Origin: Botryococcus braunii
Taxonomy: Eukaryota > Chlorophyta > Trebouxiophyceae
DNA length: 64,000 nucleotides
NCBI GenBank assembly: GCA_002005505.1
Contig: KV908612.1
Span: 62,001-126,000, forward strand
Direction: 5' to 3'
Part shown: piece after piece, positions 20,116 through 31,100 of the stretch
Numbering within the stretch: the first letter of the stretch is position 1
How the letters are laid out: the number at the start of each line of letters is the position of its first letter
Notes under the pieces: generated by a model
Told to the model about the DNA's origin: nothing
The model's database searches: none
Seen by the model: only the letters and a program-made list of their open reading frames with translations
Program-made: the position numbers and the translations under genes

Positions 20116-22704
20116 CATCAGGTCGGCTTGTTTCTCGTTTTGAGCAGTAGACGAGGTTGAGAGCTCATGTAGTCATGCGACTTGTGCGGAGTGTTAGCCG
20201 TACAGGGCGTAGGAGTTCTGCTCCTTCTTCTTCTATTACGTATCAGATTATGATGATTTTTTGTGGCTCTTTTCCAGCTTTGATTAAATCGTTTCCTATC
20301 CTGGCCGTTTCCTACTCAATGCGCATGAGGGCGGATGCCGCATGGAAAACGACTCATCCAGAGATGGAACAGCCTGCATCTCTGCATCTGATTGGTTTGA
20401 TATCTTTTGATGCCTTAATGTCACAGATCCGTTGATGTCTTTGCGTTTAGATGTGTGTTGTTCGGAGTGAAGGATCGTTGGATTGCTTCCATGTCTTTTC
20501 CGAAGTTGCTTCGCTTGTGGCACGAACAACTGCATTTGTTGACATTTTGTGTGTAGATCTGAACAGGAAATGTGTCTTATCACGGAAGCTCGCCCATGGG
20601 ATCCCGTTGTGTTGTGCTGTGGCTCCGATTATGACACAGTTGTTTGCCTTCTTTGTATGGTTTGATGGATAGTGTCTTGCGGTGTGAGATATAGAATCCT
20701 TTAGACCTTGTTTCGCTCTTTGCCTGTCAGGCTTGGGGTTGTTTTGTGGGGATGTTTCTTTTGAGGGGTAGCTGCCTCAGAAGTTGCGTTTGTCCTACAG
20801 TTTGGTGATTTTGGGAGTCTCTTGAAAGGAATTTATGGGGAGTTGCCAAACGCTTTATTTGTCCTGTGTCTATGTTATATGTGTAGTTCCACTTGAAAGG
20901 GCAAAAGTGTCTGTGTTCACCCTTATGTGTAGGGTTGGACCACTGTGCGACGCTTCATCATATATTATCTTCCTTTGAGTTTTCCTTTCTTTTGGCAGTT
21001 GTTTGTGCAGATTGGGACGTGGGTCCACGTTGTTGCAACCCCTGCTGTATGGTTTTTGCTGCCTCCCTCATGTTTGTGTATACTGATGTCTCTAACCCTA
21101 GGCGCCGTTACGGGGTAGGCTCGGTCGAGTCGAGCTCAGTTACATGGTTAATTTCCAACAGCTTGTTTGTCAATGTATATCTGTCCCTGCCTTTGTTGTG
21201 GTGTGGATTGAGGGGTTCATGCCATGGGTTGTGGTTGGGTACTTCGCTGCGGTGTGGACATTGCTTGTTTGCTGTTTGGGATGTTGAGACGATTGACTAT
21301 AGATTTGTAATGCACTTGACATTGCTAAATCTCGTTTTGATTTGGACTGACAAAATCTGTTACAACAGATTGGGTTTGGGTACTGGCCATTATGTGCCTG
21401 CGTTACCTACCGTCGGCAGCTAGCTTGCTAGTCTGAATAGCATGGTGTTGGGTTTACATATAAGGCTCTCTACCTTCCTGAGTCCCTACTTGCTCTGTTT
21501 CCTCTTTGCAGTAGTAGCTGTTGTTTGCATTGTCTATAGCGTTTATAATATTTCATCTTCGTTTTCGTCGTCGACGCCGGTGGCATCGATGTCGTACCAG
21601 GTAACCTGTCAGGTACCTGTTTTGGACCTTTCGTCGTCGGGGGCGGTGTCGTCGTCGTCGTTGGTCTTGTTTTACATGTCGTGTGCCCTTAGGAGACGTC
21701 CTGATGAGGCATATGTGCTGGTTTCCTTATTTCACTTTGCATGCTGTAGTTTACAGTTGCTTTTGGAGTTCTTTGGTTCTTTGCTTGCTTAGATCCAGAG
21801 TGTGCCCTGTGTAGTCACATGTGTGTCAAGGCATGTGCAGGTAGGTGCCCATGGGATCTGGACTTGACAGGCGTCCGGTACGGATGTGCTCGGCTGTCAC
21901 CCAGTCTTTTTGGTCACTGTATTTGGCTTCTGATGGAATATCTTCTGCCTTCTCTTGTTTGGGATTGGTCTTGGAGGCAGCTGCTCATGTTGAAGTCAGC
22001 TGCAACCTCATCGCCCCCATCCAGCTACGTAACCCGAGCTTTGTTTATCGTATATGATGTACCTGTATGTTTTTCTGATTGTGTGTTGCTTATATGTTTG
22101 TTTTAGTCACCTTGGTGTTTGCCACTCACGTTGTCCTTCACTTCCAATGATGTGCTCATCATTGTGCATGTGTGCATGTTTGTGTGTGTGTCAATCTCCT
22201 TGCATTACTTGTGTAAGTGAGTGCCTTCGGCCTTGCTGCACTCCTTGCGGATTTCTACTTCTTCCTTGTTTGTGTTGCAGTTGGGAGAGGAGAGCTTGTG
22301 GAGCAACCAGCTATACATGTAGCTACATGGATGAGTATGGGCTTCTTATTATTGGTGGCATGGACTTGGAGCTTCTTCTTCAGCAACAAGCGATTTCTTG
22401 GCTGCATTTGTTATCTGGGAGGGGTGGGATCTGGGAGGGTACAGTTCATGTGATGCTCATGTGGAATCATGACATCTTTAAGAGTGGGTCAGGTTCTACG
22501 TATTTTCAGCATATGACATTCTTGTGCCTTAGCATTATTTGTTTTCGTGCTTCTGTGGTCACGCCCGGCATCGACACTTAGACCACTGTTTGGCCTTTTT
22601 GGGGTGTTTTGCTGTTAGATTATTTTGGATATTTTTGTAGGAATGAGACTTGTACACGTACGTGTACTTGTACCTGCGATATTACAATTGGTTGTGGTCC
22701 CATC
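20116..22704 (+). other. Internal non-coding region of G, left part
   Basis: About 2.6 kb without a frame I can assign. It is T- and GT-rich on the plus strand, with open stretches of up to about 176 codons of low-complexity, cysteine-rich composition that look like chance. TCGTCG runs occur around 21560-21660. Possibly captured host sequence; I recognise no product. Confidence 0.5.
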
Positions 22705-22915
22705 AATTCCTATTCCTATAGATATTTCTCCCCCTGATATCCTATTCCTATAGATTTTAGTGACCCTGATATCCCACTGCTATAGATTTTACTGACCCTG
22801 ATATCCCACTGCTATAGATTTTACTGACCCTGATATCCCACTGCTATAGATTTTACTGACCCTGATATCCCACTGCTATAGATTTTACTGACCCTGATAT
22901 CCCACTGCTATGACA
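22705..22915. repeat. 32-bp tandem repeat in G
   Basis: About six head-to-tail copies of a 32-bp unit containing CCTGATATCCCACTGC followed by TATAGATTTTACTGAC. The first copy is diverged (CCTATTCC), the middle ones are nearly identical and the last is cut short. There are no unique spacers, so it is a minisatellite. Confidence 0.88.
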
Positions 22916-23874
22916 CTCATCCTACACCTATAGTTAAATATCCACCCTGATATCCTTCTGCTACTTTACATAACAAGCTGCTACAACTAGAATGCCATTA
23001 CTCTACTTTTTCACTCTCCTAATATAAAACAAAACCACTCCTGCTTGAAGACTAATCCATAGCCCTGAACTGTGGCAACAAACGAAAGCCAAACCTGACA
23101 ACAAGATGGGGAAATGTCCCAAATAATCTACTAAAAGCCAAACCTGACAAGGAGATGGGGAAATGGCCCCAATAATTCTACTCACTTTCAGACCAAAATA
23201 ATCAATCGTGAGAAAAACATCAACAACTAATATGTATGAAAATAAATCTATTGCCTTGAACAACCTCTTTGCAAACGCCAAAGAAACAGAAGGAACTACG
23301 GTGGTAGAAATTGCCTCACCCGGCAGACATACCCCTCCAACAATCAGTGATCTTGCTCCTCATTGCCAACCTATCAGCAGCATTGACACCGTGTTGAAAC
23401 CGTTACTCTGATGCTACATTTAGCAAAGTTTGACCAGCTCCCGCGTGCTGGTTGTCTCTCAGCGGTGTGTTGTTGCTGCCATTGGCTGATTCTCAAAACC
23501 GCCTGGAAAGCGGTACCGATTACCATTTGCCACGCAGTCCCCCAACGACTACATGGATATTCGCTTTGTTGTAGTACTTCGAATCTGGGGATTCCTGCAA
23601 AGCCAACGTCCTTCTCAGCACACACCAGACCAAAAAAATCATCTATGCTGTAAGACGGCATCCCATGATAACTAACTCTTTCCTGCTTTTCAAGCACTTT
23701 GCAGGATTGCGTCCGTGAAGCAGAATGACAACATCAGTACAAACAGTACAACTAAAAACCATGAGGGTCCTTTCCAGTTCATTCCACAATTGACCATCAA
23801 AAGACCCTTGCAACGCAGAGGATACAACACAACTCGGAGCGCATGCGAGCGCGTGGGCGTGGGCGTGGACGTGG

Positions 23875-23894
23875 GCACACACACACACGCACAT

Positions 23895-23976
<82 letters not shown>
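23875..23976. repeat. (CA)n microsatellite in G
   Basis: Roughly 100 bp of CA dinucleotides with a few interruptions at the left end. Open frames across it code only for threonine-histidine or cysteine-valine runs and are not genes. Confidence 0.95.
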
Positions 23977-23979
<3 letters not shown>

Positions 23980-24005
23980 AAGAACAGAAAAGGGGAAGGA
24001 CTTAC

Positions 24006-24245
24006 TTCTGAGATATTTATGGCCTCAAAATTTAGCCAAGTCGTCCAACTCGTCTTCCTGTACTCATCAGTTCCCACCAAAGTCATCAACCATAACCAAA
24101 ACCAAGTTCCATCAAAATCAAAAGATTGCTGCATACATAGGGAATCAAGAATAACTAACACCTGAAGCAGATGAAGCATTTTTACCTGGAGATCCATGAG
24201 CTCGGGATCAACAAGGGACGCCTTGCAAAGAGCGCTGACATCAAC
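24006..24245 (-). other. Possible captured host exon in G
   Basis: On the minus strand, ATTTGCTGCAG precedes position 24245 and a good donor GTAAGTCC follows 24006, enclosing 240 bases (80 open codons, beginning VDVSALCKASLVDPELMDLQ). The splice-site quality and the orientation opposite to G suggest a transduced host gene piece. I do not recognise the protein. It could also be a chance open stretch. Confidence 0.35.
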
Positions 24246-24389
24246 CTGCAGCAAATTGTACCAGGCTGTCAAGGGTGAATATTTTTCAAATAAAAAAACT
24301 ATACGAAAAAAAGAAAGACATACATTGTCCCTGCTCATTTAAATTACATCTGTTTGACTGTGACAATCAAGGCAAACATTTGAAGTTTA

Positions 24390-25790
24390 GCAGCAGCGAC
24401 AACACAAAGGATTACTATCTGCAAAGAAGCAACGATGCAAGCAGAGCAGGAAATCACGAGGGCAGCAAACTCACGAACAGCATATGTACCTGCTGGCGAC
24501 ATGCAACATCTGCCGTAAAGGTTGCTGATGTCCACTGCCAGATTCTTGCAGCAAGAGCAGAAACACTTCAAGGAGGAGCTCTGAACGCCTGGATTTCAAG
24601 GTCGAATGCAAAAAACAAGCAGCAACAGCGACAGCACATAGGATTAACTATCTGCAAGCAAAGATGCCGCGATGGGAGCAAGGCAGGAAATCGTGAGGGC
24701 ACCGAAAGCCAAGCACAGCGTGTACCTGCTGCCCGGGACATGAGACATCTGCTGAAAAGGTTACTGATATCCCAATGCAATACTCCTGCAGCAAGACGAG
24801 GAACACTTCAAGGAGGAGCTCTGCACGCCTATATTTCAAGGTTGAATGCAAAAAACAAGCAGCAGCAGTGACAGCACAAAGGATTAAGTATCTCAAAGAT
24901 GCAGCGATGCGAGAAAGGCTGGAAATCGTGAGGGCTCCAAAAGTCAAGCACGGCGTGTACCTGCTGCCCAGGGACATGAGACATCTGCTGAAAAGGCTAC
25001 TTATGTCCACTGCCAGCCTCCTGCAGCAAAAGCAGAAACACTTTAAGGAGAAGATCTGCACGCATGGCAGTCAAGAGCGAATGCAAAAAACAAGTAGCAG
25101 CAGCGACAGCAGAAAGGATTACTTTCTGAAAGAACAGAAGCAGCGATGCAAGAAAAGCAGGAAATCATGAAGGCTCCAACAGTCAAGAACAGCGTGTACC
25201 TGCTGGATGGCGACGTGCGACATCTGCTGACAAGTTTGCTGATATCCACTGCAAGACTCCTGCAGCAAGAGCAGAAACACTTCAAGGAGGAGCTCTACAC
25301 GCCTGGATTTCAAGGTCGAATGCAAGAAACAAGCAGCAGCAGCGACAGCATAAAGGATTACTTTCTGCAAGCAAAGAAGCAGCGATGCAAGCAAAGCAGG
25401 AAATCATGAGGGCTGCAAAGTCACGAACAGCATATGTACCTGCTGGCCGGCGACTTGCGACATCTGCTTATAATTTTGCTGATATCCACTGCAAGCCTCC
25501 TGCAGCAAGAGCAGAAACACTTCAAGGAGGAGCTCTCCACGCCTGGATGTTAAGGTCGAATGCAAAAAGCAAGCAGCAGCAGCGACAGCAGAAAGGATTA
25601 AGTAACTGCAAGCAAAGAAGCAGAGATGCGAGCAATGCAGGAAATCGTGACGGCACCGAAAGTCAAGAACAGCGTGTACCTGCTGGCCGGCGACGTGCGA
25701 CCTCTGCTGACAAGTTTGCTGATATCCCCTGCAAGACTCCTGCAGCAAGAGCAGAAACATTTCCAGCCTGTAATCTACGTGTGGAAGGAG
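24390..25790. repeat. ~240-bp tandem array in G
   Basis: About six imperfect copies of a 235-240 bp unit. The anchor GCAGCAAGAGCAGAAACA recurs near 24548, 24786, 25021, 25260, 25500 and 25740. On the minus strand each unit repeats a TTGCTGCAG acceptor-like site followed by a short block ending CAG|GTACA, an exon-like pattern that weakly resembles the 3' part of 24006-24245. The array may be an amplified exon-intron unit. Chance open frames of 70-137 codons cross it on both strands. Confidence 0.75.
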
Positions 25791-25993
25791 AGTGACAAGC
25801 TATGGGACGCAGTAAAGTTACCTGCCACGAATCGGGGCAGGCAGATCCGAACGGGATACAGGTTGCCGGCTCCTGCCACTCCATCCCTTTTCTCCTTGTT
25901 CCGAAAACGATTCACTTTCAAATGCGCATTTACAAAGAGCATCTTCCAGGAAAGTTTGGCACAGAGGAACGGCCAAACAGTGGCCTAAATCTT

Positions 25994-26177
25994 TTAGACC
26001 ACCGCTATATGGGGATCTGGGGTGGTACTCGCGAAATAATTCCACCGCTTCTCGGTACCAGGGGATTTTTCGAAAACCCTCGGCTTCGCCTCGGGTTTTC
26101 GAAAAATCCCCTGGTACCTCAAAGCGGTGGAATTATTTCGCTTGTACCACCCCGATCCCCATATAGCGGTGGTCTAA
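25994..26177. repeat. Fold-back (inverted repeat) element in G
   Basis: About 184 bp in which two arms of roughly 86 bp, starting TTAGACCACCGCTATATGGG, are near-perfect inverted copies (about five mismatches and one indel) around a 13-base loop. A partial copy is at 43444-43521. It is probably a small fold-back or MITE-like element. Confidence 0.85.
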
Positions 26178-26612
26178 CTAATACTTATTGTCCTAGTATC
26201 AGTGGGTTTCCACACCATTAACCCATCGTCTTGTGGGAGTTGCTGTTAGCATTTGGTGGCCGGATGTAAGGCTTGTAAGCCCTGCCCCTGGGTGATATGC
26301 TGTGGAAGTGCAGACAGTCTCCCCTTGAGTTGACTTGCGCTAGGAGGGATGCTCCTGTAAGTCAGGATCCTCCTTTGTTGCCAAAGAAGGGAATTGTTCC
26401 TCTTTTCCCTGTCTAGGTAACTTTCTAGCGCTAGAATGGAGTTCTTCTCTGCCATGTTTGGTATCTGCCATTTTAATAACCTTCCTCACGAGTGTTGTGG
26501 GTTGGTTAGTTTCAGATCAATTGGTCTCGTTGCTTCTTGATCTGCCTTCATGATCTTGCTTTTTGTGAAGGAGGGCCCTTGCCCGTTCATCCTCGTTCCA
26601 AGGGGGAGGGAA

Positions 26613-26838
26613 TGTAAGAACAGTGGGTCCTTGTACCTCGTTGTATGGTCAAGGGAGTACCCCGTGCACCAGATTCGTACATTCATACATATTTGCCTTT
26701 ACCGCGTACGGCTATATTTGGCGTTCCGCCTGTGTTGTAAGCGAGTGCCGTTGGTAAATGTAAAGACTATTCATCCGAGATCTCAACTTGGTCTGCTTGC
26801 TCGCTCTCAAAACCTCTTCCGCTGAGCATGTCATGACA
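26613..26838 (+). repeat. 3' LTR of G
   Basis: 226 bp partner of 19877-20102, followed by the TSD GCCAC. Confidence 0.94.
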
Positions 26839-27005
26839 GCCACTGAAAGCAGTGCTCTCCTAGACCCATAACTGCTAGTTGGTGCAAACACCTCCATGAC
26901 ATCTACACCAGGGATTTGCCTACATCCCTGAGCTACCAACCTTGCCTTGAACCTTAGCACATTACCATGAGCATCCATTTTCATTGAGAAAATCCAGTGA
27001 ACTGG
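26839..27005 (-). pseudogene. Copia RT of element F, upstream fragment
   Basis: Minus-strand PVHWIFSMKMDAHGNVLRFK through SRRALLSV, the part of F's RT that directly precedes 19876 once G is removed. It is cut at 27005 by the H LTR, with the likely H TSD ACTGG (27001-27005). The rest of F lies beyond H. Confidence 0.88.
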
Positions 27006-27304
27006 TGTAACAGGAATAGTCGCGTGTTATAGGAAAATGACCGGACCACGAGGATTTGGACCTCCATAAAGGTCCCTTCGTGAGTTATGTTCCTCCACGC
27101 CAAGAAGTGGCTACTTCACGCGCCAAGGGAGTGACCCCTTACTTGACACGGCGCATTGGCGATGGAGACAGGGACACACTTAGAACAGGATAGAATAAGG
27201 CTTTGGCAGAGGAAGGACCGGGCCGGACTGGACGGGTACTGAGGTGGAGCCCAAACAAGTTGTCACCATTGTTCCCGCATCCTTTGGCCGTTTCTACTGT
27301 ATCA
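27006..27304 (+). repeat. 5' LTR of H
   Basis: 299 bp, TGTAACAGG...CTGTATCA. The left edge is where F's RT frame is cut; the right edge is the base before CTGGTATCGG. There is no second copy in the window, so the boundaries rest on the TG...CA ends and the primer site. Confidence 0.75.
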
Positions 27305-27305
27305 C

Positions 27306-27317
27306 TGGTATCGGCGA
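27306..27317 (+). promoter_or_regulatory. Primer-binding site of H
   Basis: TGGTATCGGCGA one base after the LTR, identical to D and G. Position 72 of the matching tRNA would be U paired with A1, as in initiator tRNAs, but the tRNA identity is not proven. Confidence 0.78.
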
Positions 27318-27405
27318 GAGGGGCCAAATTTTGAGCTCCTCTCGTTGAAAAAATTTCCCAAAGAAGTTTTTCAGAGAATTCTATAGATTCGGATTGGGTT
27401 AGTTG

Positions 27406-28099
27406 TGTGAAAGGTTATGGGCAATCGGCTTTCCCTGTACAAAGCAGACAGGTCGTCAATAGACGAAGTTACTCCAGCTACAGTCCGTACGACTGTCTGC
27501 TGAGTGCCACACACAACTGTCGGACAAGACTAGCATCTGGTGATGCCCAGCATCTTTCACAACCAGTTCCGTTACATCATTATCTTGTACACAAGCACCG
27601 ATCAAGCAATCACTAGATAAGGCTCTAGACGGCTACGTTCAAGTACATGCCTATACTCCCTGAAGTCACTGTCCCTTATCTGTTTGAGTGACTACAGGGT
27701 ACACTAAGCTTGTTCACTCTCACAATAGCAACAATGATACAACACACACTGCCGCACCGTACCTGTACAAAGCAGACAGGTCGTCAATAGACGAAGTTAC
27801 TCCAGCTACAGTCCGTACGACTGTCTGCTGAGTGCCACACACAACTGTCGGACAAGACTAGCATCTGGTGATGCCCAGCATCTTTCACAACCAGTTGGTA
27901 TTCACTCCGGTGGGGCAGCCTTAAGAGTTCATCCGACAAACGTGTGATCTAGATAGGATTGTACCTTATGTTCGAAAACGTCCAGAATCTGCCGTGTCTC
28001 AAGGTACCTTATGTTCTCAATGGACCCATATCCTAATAGTGCACACATGAAGATCACTTAAAGCACAAGGCATTCAATAATAATGTTCAGAACTCAACA
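27406..28099 (-). repeat. 3' LTR of B1 with duplicated module
   Basis: 694 bp. In transcription order the 134-bp module is at 27896-27763 (followed by GTACGG) and 27568-27435 (followed by GGAAAG). The polypurine tract is GGCAAGGGGAAG (minus strand, 28111-28100). U3 contains AAGGTACCTT. Confidence 0.95.
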
Positions 28100-28119
28100 C
28101 TTCCCCTTGCCTGCATGCT

Positions 28120-31100
28120 TTAAGTGTATCTTCTCAAACCTAGTGAATCACGATGACCAACAAACACGGGCTTGGCAAGTGGCTTGGTCATAATGTCAGC
28201 CACATTGCGTGCAGATTCCACATAGAGGATATCTACCTGCCCAAGTGCCATAGCTTCCCTAGCGTAGTGGAAGCTTACTGCAACGTGCTTTGTGAATTTG
28301 GAATACAGGGGGTTCCGTAAATTAGAAATGCATCCTTGGTTGTCACAGAAAATTTTGACCCTCCAAGGTGCAGCCCCTATCTCTTCCAAGAAGCCCCTTA
28401 GCCAGTTGGCTTCCTTCACAATATGGCCAGCTGCCATAAACTCAGCTTGCACAGTTGAGGTAGCAACTGAGCTCTGCTTCTTGCTTCCCCAAACCACGGC
28501 ACTACCATAGACTGATAGAACATAGCCAGTGGTGGAATACCTGTGGTCCAGGTCCCCAGCATAGTCGGCATCAACATAGCCTTCTAGCTCAGGGCCCTTT
28601 CCACCCAGAGTAAGAGCTAACTCTCTGGTATCTCTCAAGTACTTCAGCACTCGAATGGCCTCATTCCAGTGTGAGGTAGTGGGTGTCATTCTATACCTTG
28701 ACAACACTCCAACAGCCTGAGAAATGTCAGGCCGGGTCGTATTGGCTATGTACAGTAACGATCCAATTAACTCGCAGTATCGATGACCAGGTGGCAGAGG
28801 GGTACCAGCCCCATGTGACATACCATCTGAGGACTCGGGTCTGCTGCTAGCCACGAAGTCCTTGGACATGGGGGTATCAACCCCACGTCCATCATCAGCA
28901 ACGCCAAACTTCTCCACAAGAGCATCAATCTTGGGAGTGCAACTCATGGAAATAGTGCCCTGAACTCTATTGCGTAGGACCTGACACCCCAGGAAATCAT
29001 TCACCTCTCCCAAATCATGGATGGTGAAGTCCTTCTTCAATAACTCTTTCCCCCACTCAATCTCTGCAACCACTCTGGCAACTATGAGAAGATCATCGAC
29101 ATAAACAAGAATAAACGACAGATTACCATCAGGGGCCCTCCTGATGTATACCCCAGCGTCGCTCTTGCACACACTATACCCCATCACGCTCAACTTGTCG
29201 CTCAAGGTCTTGTGCCAAGCCCGTGGGGCTTGCTTAAGACCGTAAAGTGCCTTCCTGAGCTTGCACACAACTCTCGTGTTGCCATTCTCAAATCCTGGTG
29301 GTTGGGTTACATAGACCTCTTCCTCCAACTCCCCATTGAGAAAAGCTGTCTTGATATCCACTTGGTGGATCTCAAGATTTTGTGTGGCAGCCACTGCCAG
29401 CACAGCTCTCCTAGCACCATAGCTGCTGGTAGGTGCAAAAACCTCACCAACATCTATACCAGGAATCTGTCTGCAACCCTGGGCAACCAATCTTGCTTTA
29501 AACCGAGTGACATTCCCATGTGCATCGTTTTTTGTAGAAAAAATCCAATGAACAGGGATAACTTTCTGCCCATGGGGTCTTTCCACATACTGCATAACCT
29601 CATGGGTGTCTAAAGACTCCATCTCCTCTTGCATTGCCTGCTGCCAAAACTCCCACTGAGGTGAGCGCTGGGCTTCCCTCAAGTTTGAGGGCACGTGAAC
29701 TTTTCCCAACGTGACAGAAGGTACACTCTGTACCTTATGCTGTGGTGCAGCAGGGCTGTCAGCCTTACTGATGCTGTTCCCTTCTCTCTCTCTCTCTCCC
29801 TGGTTGCCAGAATAAGGTACATTATGTACCTTATGCTGGGACTGGGCAGTACTGCCGGGATTATCTGATTCCTTCTCAAGTCTCTCTCTCTCTCCTTGAC
29901 TACTGGACTCATGTGCAGCACCCTTACATTCTCGCACCTTCCGCAATGCAGAGGGGAGCAGCAGCTCTCTCTCTCTCCTGGACTCACACTTGGGCACACT
30001 ACCCAGACTTGCCTGAGCTGCGCCTACAATGTCAGCCTGCACACCATAAGCATGACTAGCCAGTGACTGGGATTGGGCACCAGCTTCCCCTACTGCTGGC
30101 ATGTCTAACCCACTGCTCTCATCTCTTACATCTGCACCGAACATAGCCTCGACTGTCTCAACCTGCCCCTGCATATCAGGGAGACCAACCATGTTTGGCT
30201 CACTCACAATTGCCTGACCTGGGTCAGGGGCATGCAATGGGATGTCAGAATGCTCTCTCCTAGCCACGCGCTGTACATAACGCTGCTCCCTTGTAAGGGT
30301 GGTCCCTGGAGGAAGGGGAATTTGTGACTTCCCCTGCATTCGCAACCCCTCTTGTACCTTCTGCATTTTTTCTACCTGGGATTGAGTTTCTACACCCCCC
30401 CTGGCCAGATTCTGCATATGCTCAAGCACCGACCACGAGTGCTGAGATGGTTCTGGGGTCCCAACAGTAGAATCCAGGCTGGTGGGGTTTCCTTGGTCAT
30501 GTGCTGCTGTGGTCCCGTCTCCAGACTGATCCCCAGCACAAAGTCCAGAGGTCCCAGGAGCCTCAGTGGAAAGCGTCTCCACTCCATGGTCATCCTCCTC
30601 ATCCCAGAACGTGGGTGGAGCAGCAGAGGGAATTGCTTGAGGCGTTGCCAGATTCTCACTGCCAAGGGGGGGTGATATCCTAGAATCATAGACAGACCCA
30701 GGCTGGACCTTTGATAGACCCACTCTCTCAGCCCCCCTCAAGTGCTCGATAAAGCTGACGTCCCTACTCTCCTTCCACACTCCATTCCCCACGTACACAC
30801 GATACGCTTTAGACTGGGGACAATAACCAGTAAACATCCCAGGGATGGTCTTGGGCCCAAAAACAGACCTTTGGCCACTGGGAATGTGCACATGGGCTAC
30901 ACAGCCAAACGTGCGCAGCACAGACACATCAGGTTTGACACCAAAGAATAATTCCATGGGGGTCAGGGACCTGTCTGAAGTAGGACCCACATTGTAGAGG
31001 AGGGTAGCTGTCTCAAGCGACTCCTTCCAAAGGGAGGGGTCTGCTGCAGCATGGACCAACAGAGTCCTTGTTCGCTCCTTCAGGGTCCTATTCATCCTCT

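Larger units (their letters stand above)
19877..26838 (+). mobile_element. Large non-autonomous LTR retrotransposon G (LARD-like)
   Basis: 6962 bp with two 226-bp LTRs and the perfect TSD GCCAC (19872-19876 and 26839-26843), inserted in the RT of F. The inside holds no gag, protease, RT or integrase that I can recognise. A primer site TGGTATCGGCGA, identical to that of Gypsy elements D and H, lies two bases after the 5' LTR, and a purine tract (AGGGGGAGGGAA, 26601-26612) precedes the 3' LTR. This is the structure of a large retrotransposon derivative moved in trans by a Gypsy element. Orientation follows primer site and purine tract. Confidence 0.9.

Noticed and set aside
20157..22581. Several plus-strand frames of 70-176 codons in G as candidate genes
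   Set aside because: Composition is cysteine-, leucine- and valine-rich as expected from GT-rich sequence. No start context, motif or conservation supports them.
22705..22915. CRISPR-like array
   Set aside because: The 32-bp units are directly adjacent with no unique spacers, and the context is a eukaryotic retroelement.
23643..24338. 231-codon minus-strand frame across the CA repeat
   Set aside because: Much of it is a cysteine-valine run from the dinucleotide repeat. Only the right part, treated separately as a possible exon, has other composition.
24275..25988. Repeat-coded proteins on the plus strand of the ~240-bp array
   Set aside because: Frames exist on both strands in every unit and change frame between units, so no single strand is favoured as coding.
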